In this document: positions 49,661 to 58,845 of the stretch, in pieces
Layout of the letters: every line of letters starts with the position of its first letter
Numbering within the stretch: position 1 is the first letter of the stretch
NCBI RefSeq assembly: GCF_000829695.1
Contig: NZ_BBNN01000018.1
Span: 62,001-126,000 of the forward strand
Origin: Streptomyces sp. NBRC 110035
GTDB taxonomy: Bacteria; Actinomycetota; Actinomycetes; Streptomycetales; Streptomycetaceae
DNA: 64,000 nucleotides
Direction: 5' to 3'
Notes under the pieces: generated by a model
The model's input: only the letters and a program-made list of their open reading frames with translations
The model's database searches: none
What the model was told of the DNA's origin: nothing
Made by a program: the position numbers and the translations under genes

Positions 49661-50264
49661 GCCGGAGACATTACCCGCCGGTCACCGACAGGCGTTCCGG
49701 GGCTGTCGGGCGGGGCCGGTGGCCCGGGAACGCCGGCCGGCATCCGTCGTCCCGCCGCGAGTGCGGTGCCGCGGCGGCCCGCGGCCACGGCCAGGAGGGA
49801 CGGCGGGCGGCGAGCTGCCGGGCCCGGCCGACGGCGAGGGCGCCGGCCGGCTCGCCGTCGTGGTGAGCAGCCGGCGGCACGGCGCGGTGGGGGCGGGCGC
49901 GCAGGGCTGAGTACCCGTACCCAGCCTCCGGGATGAGTACGCGCACGGATACGCCACGACCTGCGGAAACGAGAGAGTGGAGACCACGGAGAGGGGCACG
50001 GCTCCGGAGCCGGCGACACGGGGCGCCGGAACGGCCGGGGCCCGCGCTCCGCTCCTTCCGCCGGCGTCGTCGGCGGGAGCGAGGTACGGGGGAGCCCCGG
50101 GGGACGACCGCAACGGGGGCGTGCGGGGGGACGTACGGGGGAGCACGGAAGGCGCCGGTCCGGCGGTGGCTCGCGGGGGACGCAGCCACCGCCGGACCGG
50201 CACTTCTCCGTGTCCCGGACCGGTCGAGGACCGTCGTCGCCGTCGTCGTCGTCCGCCCGCCGTC
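49661..50264. other. 600-base gap without a supported gene
   Basis: Frames in both directions lack normal codon bias. The region holds the -10 box of the CrtI-like gene at its left end, a large hairpin at 50154-50201 that ends tetR transcription, and short CGTCGTCG runs near 50232-50256. It is large for this genome and may be a decayed gene or an untranslated leader. Confidence 0.45.
50154..50201 (-). terminator. terminator of the tetR gene
   Basis: Perfect 18-base-pair arms (50154-50171, 50184-50201) round a 12-base loop, about 64 bases beyond the tetR stop; the pairing continues imperfectly outwards. Confidence 0.7.
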
Positions 50265-50894
50265 TCAGTGGTGGCCGCTCACGCGTCCCTGCAGCAGCCG
50301 GGACAGCGCCGCGTGCACGTCGTCCAGGGAACGCTCCGGCTGGAAGGCCTGCCAGTCCAGCGCGGCCACCAGCACCATGCCGACCAGCGCCGCCGCCGTC
50401 AGCGGAATGTCGATCTCCGCACTGAACTCCTCGTTGTCCACGCCTTCGCGCAGCACGTCCTCGACCACCGCCACGGCCTGCCGCCGGACCACCAGCAGTG
50501 TGGACTGCCAGGCCCGGTTGGTACGCCACAGCTCGGCCACGTACAGCTGGGTGAAGGCCGGGTAGCGGTCGATGAACACGAGCCCCGCGCGGACCATCGC
50601 GTCCAGGGCGTCGACCTTGCTGCCGCCCGCCCCGGCCGTCCGCTCCGCCGCCTCCCGCAGAGAGGCGGTGAGGAGCCCGACCCCGTGCCGCAGCAGTTCC
50701 TCGAAGAGGACCGACTTGCTCGCGAAGTTGTAGTAGACCGTGCCCTTCGCGACCCCCGCCCGCTCGGCGATCTCGTCCACGGTGGTGGCGGAGAAGCCCT
50801 GCTCCGCGATGAGCGTGACGGCCGCCTCGTAGAGCTTCTGCCGGGTGGCCTCGCGGCGGGTGCTGCCGGCCGACGTGGTGCTGCTGCGTTCCAT
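50265..50894 (-). CDS. TetR-family transcriptional regulator
   Basis: A 209-residue repressor with the N-terminal helix-turn-helix (REATRQKLYEAAVTLIAEQG, then TTVDEIAERAGVAKGTVYYNF) and a C-terminal TetR_C domain that binds a ligand. ATG 50894 matches the usual start just before the DNA-binding helices. Its likely targets are its own gene and the CrtI-like gene downstream, or the HEPN gene it is divergent from. The ligand is unknown. Confidence 0.9.
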   Translation of the reverse strand: MERSSTTSAGSTRREATRQKLYEAAVTLIAEQGFSATTVDEIAERAGVAKGTVYYNFASKSVLFEELLRHGVGLLTASLREAAERTAGAGGSKVDALDAMVRAGLVFIDRYPAFTQLYVAELWRTNRAWQSTLLVVRRQAVAVVEDVLREGVDNEEFSAEIDIPLTAAALVGMVLVAALDWQAFQPERSLDDVHAALSRLLQGRVSGHH

Positions 50895-51004
50895 GCCCCT
50901 GATTCTCACAGCACCGCCGGCCTGCCTCTCCACAGGCTCGGCCCCGGGAGCGGCCCGCCCGGCATCGAACAGTCGATCGAGATGAAACCGCAGGTCGGAA
51001 CGGA

Positions 51005-51027
51005 TTGTCAGTGGTATACCGCACGAT
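51005..51027 (+). promoter_or_regulatory. RecA-NDp (PafBC-type) DNA-damage promoter
   Basis: TTGTCAGTG, an eight-base spacer and CACGAT match the actinobacterial RecA-independent damage promoter, TTGTCAGTG-N8-TANNNT, with a perfect upstream element and one mismatch in the -10. Transcription would begin near 51034, 53 bases before the HEPN gene start. Confidence 0.7.
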
Positions 51028-51086
51028 GAGCGCATACGGCGCCTCGTAGCAGGGGATGCCGTCACGAAGACGACAGGAGGTTCGTC

Positions 51087-51707
51087 ATGGCCCACTCGTC
51101 CGCAGCCGCCGCCCGTCGGCGCCGCGCCACCGGCCCTGCCCCCTCACTGACCGGACCGCCGAGCGACGTCCACCCCGTGCTGCGCCGCGCCACCGCACCG
51201 CCCGCCGCCCTCGACCTGCTCGCCCAGGCCCGTGCCGGACTCGACGAGGCCACCGTCCTCGACACCCCCAACGAGCGCTATGCGACGGCCCACCTCGCCG
51301 CCCTGCGCACCGCCGCCGCCGTGCTCGCCGCGCGGGGACGGCCCGAGGCCTCGCCCCGGGCCCGGAGCAGGATCCGGAGCGCCTGGGAAGTGCTCCCCGA
51401 GATCGCGCCCGAGCTCACCGAATGGAGCGCCCTGTTTGCCTCGGGCGCCCGGCGCCGGGCCCGTGCCGAGGCGGGCATCCGGGACGCGGCCAGCGGCCGG
51501 GACGCCGACGACCTGATACGGGACGTCGCGATGTTCCTGCGCCTGGTCGAGCGGATGCTCGTCCTCCAGCCCGTTCTCCCGCAGCCCCGCGCGGACGACC
51601 GCTCCGACCGCTCCGACCACCCGGACGGGCACGACCCGGGCGGTCACAGACCGGGAGGCCGGGACCCGGGCGGTGGCATGGCCCGCGAGCTGCCCGACGC
51701 GGGCTGA
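51087..51707 (+). CDS. HEPN-domain protein (SAV_6107 family)
   Basis: A 206-residue, mainly helical protein with the actinobacterial SAV_6107 HEPN pattern (ALDLLAQARAGLDEA, RYATAHLAALRTAAAVLAARG, SAWEVLPEIAPEL). HEPN proteins are often RNases, but the usual R-x4-6-H catalytic motif is not obvious, so activity is doubtful. Residues 170-206 are a disordered Asp/His/Arg/Gly repeat tail. ATG 51087 follows AGGAGG. The PafBC-type promoter upstream points to induction by DNA damage. Confidence 0.82.
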   Translation: MAHSSAAAARRRRATGPAPSLTGPPSDVHPVLRRATAPPAALDLLAQARAGLDEATVLDTPNERYATAHLAALRTAAAVLAARGRPEASPRARSRIRSAWEVLPEIAPELTEWSALFASGARRRARAEAGIRDAASGRDADDLIRDVAMFLRLVERMLVLQPVLPQPRADDRSDRSDHPDGHDPGGHRPGGRDPGGGMARELPDAG

Positions 51708-51728
51708 GCACTCCTCCTCGGCCCCGGA

Positions 51729-51782
51729 CCGGCCCGCCCCGCTGCCGCCACCGCCCGGTGGGGCGGCAGCGGGGCGGGCCGG
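51729..51782 (+). terminator. large hairpin after the HEPN gene
   Basis: Perfect 21-base-pair arms (51729-51749, 51762-51782) and a 12-base loop, 21 bases past the HEPN stop, one of the longest perfect dyads in the window. It should separate the HEPN message from the methyltransferase gene. Confidence 0.75.
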
Positions 51783-51920
51783 GACAGCGCGGCGCGGGCA
51801 GTACGGCGCAGGCCATAGGGTGGAAGACGCCTGAAGCCTCCGCGTTCCCTGTCCGGGCCGGGGAGGCAGCCCGATCGCTCCGCCGTGAACGAGGCGGTGC
51901 CCGCCGAGGAGTCAACTGCC

Positions 51921-52691
51921 GTGTCGGACACCCTGCGCCCCCGCGCCGCTCTCCGTACCGCCGTGGTCTGGGATGTCCTCCAGGACGTCCTGGAGCGCCG
52001 GGCCAAGGCCACGGGACGGCCCGCGCTGGACGTCCTCGACACCGGCGGCGGCAGCGGCAACTTCGCCGTGCCCGTGGCCCGCCTCGGCCACCGGGTCACC
52101 GTCGTCGACCCCAGCCCCAACGCGCTGTTCGCCCTGGAGCGCCGCGCCGCCGAGGCCGACGTGGCCGACCGGGTCCGCGGCGTCCAGGGCGACGCGCACG
52201 GCCTCTTCGACGTCGCCGAGCGCGGCGGCTACGACGTGGTGCTGTGCCACGGAGTGCTGGAGTACGTCGACGACCCCGCCGAGGGCGTGCGCAACACGGT
52301 GGCCGCCCTGCGCCCCGACGGCGTCCTCAGCCTGCTCGCGGCCGGCCTCGGCGGCGCCGTGCTCTCCCGTGCCCTCGCCGGTCACTTCAAGGAGGCCCGG
52401 CAGGCGCTCGACGACCCGAACGGCCGATGGGGCACGGGCGACCCCGTACCGCGCCGCTTCACCGCCGATCAGCTCACCGGTCTGGTCGAGGGGGCGGGTC
52501 TGCGGGTCGGCGCCGTGCACGGCGTGCGGGTCTTCGCCGACCTCGTCCCCGGCGTGCTCGTGGACACCGAGCCCGGAGCCCTGGACGAGCTGCTGAAGCT
52601 GGAGGCCGCGGCAGCCGAACTCGCCGCCTTCCACTCCGTGGCCACCCAGCTCCATGTGCTCGGTGAGGCCCCGGGGGCCGAAGGGGTCTGA
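51921..52691 (+). CDS. class I SAM-dependent methyltransferase
   Basis: A 256-residue methyltransferase. The SAM site is LDVLDTGGGSGNFAVPVARLG (motif I) with VTVVDPSP (acidic ribose-binding Asp), GDAH and VVLCHGVLEYVDDP (motif IV), a UbiE/SmtA-like arrangement. The acceptor cannot be told. GTG 51921 is chosen for the GAGGAG site upstream; a GTG at 51885 would add 12 residues. A 21-base-pair hairpin separates it from the damage-inducible HEPN gene, but the two remain neighbours in related genomes. Confidence 0.88.
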   Translation: MSDTLRPRAALRTAVVWDVLQDVLERRAKATGRPALDVLDTGGGSGNFAVPVARLGHRVTVVDPSPNALFALERRAAEADVADRVRGVQGDAHGLFDVAERGGYDVVLCHGVLEYVDDPAEGVRNTVAALRPDGVLSLLAAGLGGAVLSRALAGHFKEARQALDDPNGRWGTGDPVPRRFTADQLTGLVEGAGLRVGAVHGVRVFADLVPGVLVDTEPGALDELLKLEAAAAELAAFHSVATQLHVLGEAPGAEGV

Positions 52692-52982
52692 GAGCCGCCT
52701 GCGCCGCGTCGCTGATCAGCGGAGCGGGCCGTCGGCCGCACTCCGTGGGGAGTCCGCCACAGGCCCCCCGAATGGCGGCTGGGCACCGTATGATCGAGGG
52801 AGACCGTCCGGCATGACGGCCTGGCCGCCGGGGAATGAGAAGCCTCGAGCGGACCGGGACGCCCATGACGGGTGCCGGTTGACCGATTGGCGCAGAGGGG
52901 CGGGTTTCATGGGGGCGAATCCCTGCCTATCCTGAAGGGACCCCCCGGGTCGCCCCGGCGACTGCACGATGAGGAGGACGCC

Positions 52983-53408
52983 GTGCCGCTCTCGGAGCAC
53001 GAGCAGCGCATGCTCGAGCAAATGGAGCGAGCGCTGTACGCCGAAGATCCCAAGTTCGCGTCGGCGCTCGAGGGAAGTGGCCTGCGCACGTACACCCGTC
53101 GGCGGGTCTACCAGGCGATCGCGGGTTTCCTCGTAGGTATTGCGCTCCTCATGGCCGGAATGGTCGCCCAGCAGGTCTGGCTCAGTGTGGTGGGGTTCCT
53201 CGTCATGCTGGGCTGCGCGGTTCTCGCCGTGACCGGCTGGCGCAAAGCGCCCAAGCCCGGTGAACAGGCGGCCGATGCCGTCGCCGGTACCGCTGGTTCC
53301 ACCGGCGCGCCGCAGTCCGGCCGTCAGGCCAGGCAGCGGCGCTCCGTGATGAACCGCATCGAGGAGCGCTGGCAGCGCCGCCGCGACGAACAGGGCGGCG
53401 GGCAGTAG
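52983..53408 (+). CDS. DUF3040 membrane protein
   Basis: A 141-residue protein with the DUF3040 start PLSEHEQRMLEQMERALYAEDPKF, two closely spaced transmembrane helices (about 43-85), and a basic C terminus. This family is widespread in actinobacteria near division genes but has no known function. GTG 52983 has GAGGAG upstream; candidate -10 boxes TATGAT (52789-52794) and TATCCT (52928-52933) lie in the 290-base gap before it. Confidence 0.87.
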   Translation: MPLSEHEQRMLEQMERALYAEDPKFASALEGSGLRTYTRRRVYQAIAGFLVGIALLMAGMVAQQVWLSVVGFLVMLGCAVLAVTGWRKAPKPGEQAADAVAGTAGSTGAPQSGRQARQRRSVMNRIEERWQRRRDEQGGGQ

Positions 53409-53449
53409 CTTTCCCACACCACTCCAGGACCTGCGCGAAGACATGGGTA

Positions 53450-53484
53450 CAGGGGGTGACCACCGGCCCGGTGGTCACCCCCTG
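53450..53484 (+). terminator. terminator after the DUF3040 gene
   Basis: Perfect 17-base-pair arms (53450-53466, 53468-53484) with a one-base centre, so effectively a long palindrome; the real loop is several bases. Confidence 0.7.
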
Positions 53485-53590
53485 ACGCATCTCCGCCCCC
53501 GGGCGGCGCACGGCCGCACACCGGTTCGGCGCACGCCCGTGCACCGACCGGGTGCAGGCAGGGGCAGGCGGAAGGCAGGACGGACAGCGC

Positions 53591-53643
53591 ACGAGGGGTG
53601 AGGGGCAGGACGATTTTCGGTCGTCCTGCCCCTCACCCCTCGT
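53591..53643. terminator. bidirectional terminator between convergent genes
   Basis: Perfect 23-base-pair arms (53591-53613, 53621-53643) with a seven-base TTTTCGG loop, between the DUF3040 gene and the oppositely transcribed transglutaminase operon. Confidence 0.85.
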
Positions 53644-53706
53644 CGTACACCCTTTTCGTCGTCCACCCGTCCGACCGCGGTCACCTGCCCGGCCGGGCCC
53701 GCCCCG

Positions 53707-56109
53707 TCACCCCTGCTGCCGCGAGGCCCTGCGCCACGTCGGCCTGCGCCATGCCGGCCGCAGGGCCAGGACGCGGTCCCGGACGGCGGTCCACCGGGCC
53801 GCCACCTCCCACACCACCCGCACCGTGGAACGCGGCAGGAACAGCGCGCGCAGCCGTGTGCCCCGGCCGGCCCCGGACCGCAGCCCGGCCGCCGCCCGGC
53901 GCGCCTCGTCGGTGAGGCCCGCCGTCGGGCGCGGCCGCGGTGCGTAGAGGACCTGTTCCACCGCATCCGCCACCCGGTGCACCGAGGCCGCGGCATCCGG
54001 GTCGAGTCGGCCGAGCCGGATGATCCGGGCCGCCGCCCTGCGCGGAGTCAGCGACTCGTCGGGGGAGACACCGACGTCCCACGCCGTGTCCGTCAGCTCG
54101 TCCCAGACGGCCAGGACGGGCGACGCCGTGCCCGCCCCGGACCGGCCGTGCGCGCCCAGGCGCACCGAACGGGTCCGCAGCCGCCACAGCATCGGCGCCA
54201 GCGGCAGCACCAGGAGGGCGAGAGCGCCCAGCACCCACGCCGGCACCACGTACCACTTCGGTCCGTCGCCGCCCGTGGGCGGCGTCGCCAGGGGCGCCTC
54301 GCGCGCGCAGTCGTCCAGCCGCTGCTGCTGCACCGAGCAGCTCTCGCTCTCCGACGGGGCGGCCGAGGGCTCCGAGGGCTCCGCCTCGGACGGCCGGGCC
54401 GGGTCGGGCAGCGCGCTGTCCGGTGTCTCCGGCACGGTGTACTCCGGCACCGAACCACGGGTGGGGGTCGGTTCGAAGCGGGTCCAGCCCACGCCCTCGA
54501 AGTACAGCTCGGGCCAGGCGTGCGCGTCCCGCAGCCCCACCGCCACCGTGCCGTCCGCCTGCGGGGTGCCCGGCGCGAAGCCCACCGCGACCCGGGCGGG
54601 TATGTCCAGGGACCGGGCCATCGACGCCATGGCGAAGGAGAAGTGGACGCAGAAGCCCTCCTTGTCCCTCAGGAAGCGGGCGATCGCCTCCGAGTCGCTG
54701 CCGACGTCGACCTCCGTGTCGTACTCGAAGCCCCCGGTCAGGGTGAAGTACTCCTGGAGCAGGACCGCACGGTCGTACGCGTTCGTCGCCCCCTCGGTGA
54801 CGTCACGGGCGGTCCGGGACACCACCGCGGGCAGCGAGTCGGGCAGCTCCGTGTAGTCCCGCTGCAGGGCGGCCGGCGGCGCCGACGCGTCGGCCAGCTG
54901 CTCCGCCGTGGGCCGCACGTCCAGGCTGCGCACCTGGTAGGTCAGCCCCCGGGTGTTCTGGCCGTGGTCGCCGACCAGCGTCATCCCCACCGGCTCGTAG
55001 CGCCAGTTGCCCCTGATGTCCACGCCGCTCGGCGGATACGGCATCGGCAGCCAGTCCTGCCCGTACCAGTCGGCGGTCGAGATCGTCGTGCCGATCTCCT
55101 CGCGCTCGACGTCCGGGCCGAGGCCGGCCGGGGTCGGGAAGGCGCCGTCGGGCACCGTGGTGATGGACCTCTTGGACGGCTTCCAGGTGGTGCCGTCGAA
55201 GTCGTCCAGGGACACGATCCGCAGATACAGGTCCGAGACGTTCTCCGCCTCGGAGCGCACCGACATCACCTGGCGGTCCTCGTCCATGTTCAACGAGTCG
55301 CGCAGGGACACCAGCGGATTCACCGCGGAGATCGTGCCACCTCCGCCGGAGCCCGGGCCGACACCCGAACCCGTCGGGTCCAGCAGGCCGCCGTTCATCG
55401 TGGGCAGACCGAGCGGCGCCACCAGGGCTATGCCCACCACAAGCACCCCGATCCGCCGCCCGGTGCGCACCGGCACGCGGGTCCCGCCCGGCTCACCGGG
55501 CGAGTCCTGCGACGCCCCGCCGAAGACCCGCCCCCACTGGGAGAGCCGGTCACGGCCCTCCACCAGCAGCAGCATCAGATAGCCGGCCGCCGCCAGCAGG
55601 AACCACAGCCAGTCGGCCCCGCCGTCGGACAGACCCGCGGCGACGGAGTACAGCGCGAGCAGCGGAAGCCCGGCCGGTGCCGCACTGCGGAAGGTCACTG
55701 CGAGGGTGTCCACCAGCAGCCCGATCACCAGGACACCGCCGATCAGCATCAGCCGGATGCCCTCGGACAGCGGCGCCGGTATCGCGTAACGGCCGACGTC
55801 CGTGGCGCCCTGGTCGAGCAGGTCGGCGAAGAAGCGGAACGCGTCCGGTCCCGGCACCAGGCCGACGAAGGCGTGCTCACGCGCGAAGGCCAGCGTCAGC
55901 AGCACCAGCGCGGCAAGCGCCTGGACCGCCACCGTCAACGGGCGCGCCAGCGGCACCCGCCGGGCCACCGAGCCCACGCCCGACTGCACCGCCAGCAGGA
56001 GGGCCGCCTGCAGGAGCCAGGAAGGCGGCTCGACCAGCGGCAGCAGCGCGCACGCGGCCAGCAGCGTGGCCGCCCACGCGGCCGGCGTCAGCCGCAGTCG
56101 TCCGCTCAT
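53707..56109 (-). CDS. transglutaminase-like membrane protein (TgpA-type)
   Basis: An 800-residue membrane protein: about six N-terminal helices, a large extracytoplasmic region with a transglutaminase core (Cys in KEGFCVHFSFAMA, His in LRDAHAWPEL, followed by FEPTPT with the acidic partner), then a Ser/Pro/Glu-rich linker, one C-terminal helix and a DUF4129 cytosolic tail. This is the TgpA family, coupled to DUF58 and MoxR proteins. The catalytic triad is present; the target is unknown. ATG 56109 overlaps the DUF58 stop. Confidence 0.9.
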   Translation of the reverse strand: MSGRLRLTPAAWAATLLAACALLPLVEPPSWLLQAALLLAVQSGVGSVARRVPLARPLTVAVQALAALVLLTLAFAREHAFVGLVPGPDAFRFFADLLDQGATDVGRYAIPAPLSEGIRLMLIGGVLVIGLLVDTLAVTFRSAAPAGLPLLALYSVAAGLSDGGADWLWFLLAAAGYLMLLLVEGRDRLSQWGRVFGGASQDSPGEPGGTRVPVRTGRRIGVLVVGIALVAPLGLPTMNGGLLDPTGSGVGPGSGGGGTISAVNPLVSLRDSLNMDEDRQVMSVRSEAENVSDLYLRIVSLDDFDGTTWKPSKRSITTVPDGAFPTPAGLGPDVEREEIGTTISTADWYGQDWLPMPYPPSGVDIRGNWRYEPVGMTLVGDHGQNTRGLTYQVRSLDVRPTAEQLADASAPPAALQRDYTELPDSLPAVVSRTARDVTEGATNAYDRAVLLQEYFTLTGGFEYDTEVDVGSDSEAIARFLRDKEGFCVHFSFAMASMARSLDIPARVAVGFAPGTPQADGTVAVGLRDAHAWPELYFEGVGWTRFEPTPTRGSVPEYTVPETPDSALPDPARPSEAEPSEPSAAPSESESCSVQQQRLDDCAREAPLATPPTGGDGPKWYVVPAWVLGALALLVLPLAPMLWRLRTRSVRLGAHGRSGAGTASPVLAVWDELTDTAWDVGVSPDESLTPRRAAARIIRLGRLDPDAAASVHRVADAVEQVLYAPRPRPTAGLTDEARRAAAGLRSGAGRGTRLRALFLPRSTVRVVWEVAARWTAVRDRVLALRPAWRRPTWRRASRQQG

Positions 56110-57470
56110 CCCGCTCCCTCCCCACCGCTCGCCGCCGCCAGACCGGAACGCTCCCGGTCCGCCAGCCGCCACTGTTCCTCCAGGGAGGCGCCCCGCGGCA
56201 CACCCACCACCGTCCAGCCCGCTTCGCGCAGCATCCGCGACCACTTCCCGCCATCGTCCGGCGGACCGGACGCGTTTGCCGGTTCCCGCATCCAGGTCCC
56301 GCTGTCCAGAAGGAAGGCGACCGCGCCCCCGCTGCGCTGCCGCATCCGGGCGAGCACCGCCGCCTGCTCCTCGTCGAGATCACCGAGGAAGGCCACGAGC
56401 AGTCCCTCGCTCCCGCCGCGGACCACGTCGTACGCCCGGGACAGGCCCGCCCCGTCGGAGTGGTCGACCACCGCGAGGGTGTCCATCATCAGCCCGGCCG
56501 TGTCGGCCGACCCCTGGCTCGCGCCCGCGAACCCGTCGGAGCCCTCACCCGGCACCGAGGCGCCGGTGTCGGTCAGCAGCCGCACCGAGAAACCCCGCTC
56601 CAGCATGTGCGTCAGCACGGACGCCGCACCCGACACCGCCCACTCGAACGCCGAGTCCGGGCCCGCGCCCGCGTAGGCGACGGCACGGGTGTCCAGCAGC
56701 ACCGAACAGCGGGCCCGCTGCGGCTGCTCCTCGCGGCGCACCATCAGCTCGCCGTAGCGCGCGGTGGAACGCCAGTGCACCCGGCGCAGATCGTCGCCGT
56801 AGCGGTAGCCGCGCGGGATCAGGTCGTCCTCGCCGGCCAGCGCCAGCGAACGCTGCCGTCCGTCACCGTGCCCCTTGGCCTCACCACTCAGCCGCACCGG
56901 CGGCAACGGCTCCACGCGCGGGATCACCGTCAGCGTGTCGTACGTGGAGAAGGCCCGGGTCAGCTCGCACATCCCGAACGGGTCGGAGAGCCGCAGCTGC
57001 AGCGGTCCCAGCGGATAGCGGCCGCGCAGGTCGGAGCGGACCCGGTAGGACACCTCGCGGCGCCCGCCCGCCTCCACCCGGTCCAGCACGAACCGGGGCC
57101 GCGGCCCGAGCACGTAGGGCACCCGGTCCTGGAGCATGAGCAGGCCCGTGGGCATCCGGGAGACGTTGTCCATCCGCAGATGCACCCGTGCCTCGGAGCC
57201 GGCCGGTACCCGGGAAGGGGAGAGCCGGCGGCTGCCCGCGACCCGGTAGCGGGTCCGGTAGAGCACGCCCGCGCACACCGGCGGCAGCACCGCCAGCAGC
57301 AGCCCGACCCGCAGCAGATCGCTCTGCCCGAGCACATAGGCGCAGACCGCGGCCGCCGCACCGGCGGCCAGGAAGGAACGCCCGCGGGTGGTCAGCCCGG
57401 CCAGAGCGGTGCGCAGGCCGCCCCGGTCACCGTGGTCGCCCTCCGCGCGGACCGAACCCGCGGTCGTCAT
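56106..57470 (-). CDS. DUF58 protein
   Basis: A 454-residue protein with two N-terminal membrane helices and a DUF58 domain (von Willebrand-like), recognised by YRYGDDLRRVHWRSTARYGELMV. Such proteins are adapters for MoxR ATPases. ATG 57470 is used rather than GTG 57473 because the GGAGG of the ribosome site is only three bases from the GTG. It overlaps MoxR upstream and the transglutaminase gene downstream, so the three are one operon. Confidence 0.9.
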   Translation of the reverse strand: MTTAGSVRAEGDHGDRGGLRTALAGLTTRGRSFLAAGAAAAVCAYVLGQSDLLRVGLLLAVLPPVCAGVLYRTRYRVAGSRRLSPSRVPAGSEARVHLRMDNVSRMPTGLLMLQDRVPYVLGPRPRFVLDRVEAGGRREVSYRVRSDLRGRYPLGPLQLRLSDPFGMCELTRAFSTYDTLTVIPRVEPLPPVRLSGEAKGHGDGRQRSLALAGEDDLIPRGYRYGDDLRRVHWRSTARYGELMVRREEQPQRARCSVLLDTRAVAYAGAGPDSAFEWAVSGAASVLTHMLERGFSVRLLTDTGASVPGEGSDGFAGASQGSADTAGLMMDTLAVVDHSDGAGLSRAYDVVRGGSEGLLVAFLGDLDEEQAAVLARMRQRSGGAVAFLLDSGTWMREPANASGPPDDGGKWSRMLREAGWTVVGVPRGASLEEQWRLADRERSGLAAASGGEGAG

Positions 57471-58507
57471 CACAGCCTCCGTGGCGGCTGCTGGCCGTAC
57501 CTCGGACCGCCACGGCCCACGCCGATGCCGTTCTGCCGGGGGGCGGCGGCCGGCACCGGCGTGCGCTGCAGGATCTCCTGCACCACCTGCTCCGCCGTGC
57601 GGCGGTTGAGCTGGGCCTGGGCGGTGGGCAGCAGCCGGTGCGCCAGGACGGCCACGGCGAGCGCCTGCACGTCGTCCGGCAGCGCGTACTCCCTGCCGTT
57701 CAGCGCGGCCGACGCCTTCGCGGCGCGCAGCAGGTGCAGCGTCGCGCGCGGGGAGGCGCCGAGTCTGAGCTCGGGGTGCGTGCGGGTGGCGGCGACCAGC
57801 TCCACCACGTACCGGCGGACCGGCTCGGCCACATGGACGGCACGCACCGCTTCGATCAGCTTCAGGATCTCGTGCGCGTGCGCCACCGGCTGGAGGTCCT
57901 CCAGCGGGGAGACGCCGCCGTGCACGTCCAGCATCTGCAGTTCGGCCTCGGCGCTCGGGTAGCCGACCGATACGCGGGCCATGAACCGGTCGCGCTGGGC
58001 CTCCGGCAGCGGATAGGTGCCCTCCATCTCGACCGGGTTCTGCGTCGCCACGACCATGAAGGGGCTGGGCAGTTCGTAGGTCGTGCCGTCGATCGTGACC
58101 TGGCGCTCCTCCATCGACTCCAGCAGCGCGGACTGCGTCTTCGGCGACGCGCGGTTGATCTCGTCGCCGATCACCACCTGCGCGAAGATGGCACCCGGCT
58201 TGAACTCGAAGTCGCGGCGCTGCTGGTCCCAGATGGACACACCGGTGATGTCCGACGGCAGCAGGTCCGGTGTGAACTGGATGCGCTGCACCGAGCAGTC
58301 GATGGACCGCGCCAGCGCCTTGGCCAGCATCGTCTTGCCGACGCCCGGGACATCCTCGATGAGCAGGTGCCCCTCGGCGAGCAGCACGGTCAGTGAGAGC
58401 CGCACGACCTCGGGCTTGCCCTCGATCACGTCCTCCACCGAACCCCGCACGCGCTCGACCACGGCGGTCAGATCAGTGAGGCTCGCTCGATCGTCATAGG
58501 TCGTCAC
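57470..58507 (-). CDS. MoxR-family AAA+ ATPase
   Basis: A 345-residue MoxR (RavA-type) chaperone ATPase: Walker A EDVPGVGKT, Walker B VIGDEINRA, MVVATQNPVE sensor region and the arginine finger block QRDRFMARV. It should remodel or activate a membrane-associated partner such as the DUF58 and transglutaminase proteins that follow. The last 30 residues are a Gly/Pro/Arg-rich tail. GTG 58507 begins the conserved TTYDDR. Confidence 0.92.
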   Translation of the reverse strand: MTTYDDRASLTDLTAVVERVRGSVEDVIEGKPEVVRLSLTVLLAEGHLLIEDVPGVGKTMLAKALARSIDCSVQRIQFTPDLLPSDITGVSIWDQQRRDFEFKPGAIFAQVVIGDEINRASPKTQSALLESMEERQVTIDGTTYELPSPFMVVATQNPVEMEGTYPLPEAQRDRFMARVSVGYPSAEAELQMLDVHGGVSPLEDLQPVAHAHEILKLIEAVRAVHVAEPVRRYVVELVAATRTHPELRLGASPRATLHLLRAAKASAALNGREYALPDDVQALAVAVLAHRLLPTAQAQLNRRTAEQVVQEILQRTPVPAAAPRQNGIGVGRGGPRYGQQPPRRL

Positions 58508-58845
58508 CCGGCCCTCCTCGGCCTTTCCCCCCGCTCCGAAGGAACGAGGGCCCAAATGTCCGGGCCGACGCCTTGCTGTGTGGACCGGCCCACCCCGAAT
58601 CACGGACACCGCGCGTGAAAAGTTCCGCGCGGCACCACTTCCGCATTCTTGCCGCCGTTACCGATTCGTGTCACTCGCCTGTGGACAACTGACGGTGATG
58701 TGTCGGGTCGTACGACTTTCATGGAGTGTCGTTCGGCCTCGTGACATCCGGAGAACGGGCGCGCGAACCCCGAGAACCCGAGAACCCGAGAACCCGAGAA
58801 CCCGAGAACCCGAGAACACGGACCCCCTCGGAGCGGGCCGGCAGG
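58508..58845. other. gap holding a tandem repeat
   Basis: About 340 bases between MoxR and carbonic anhydrase genes, with the (CGAGAACC) repeat at 58771-58818. No frame has normal codon bias and I see no clear promoter pair. Confidence 0.5.
58771..58818. repeat. 8-base tandem repeat CGAGAACC x6
   Basis: Five perfect copies plus one ending in A, just beyond the carbonic anhydrase stop (28 bases away). The unit is not a multiple of three and carries no frame, so it is non-coding. Confidence 0.95.

Noticed and set aside
49933..50565. A plus-strand frame running through the gap into the tetR gene
   Set aside because: Arg-rich, wrong codon bias, and antisense to the TetR helix-rich domain.
58771..58818. 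Short direct repeats considered as CRISPR
   Set aside because: Units are eight bases with no spacers and no cas genes nearby; it is a simple tandem repeat.
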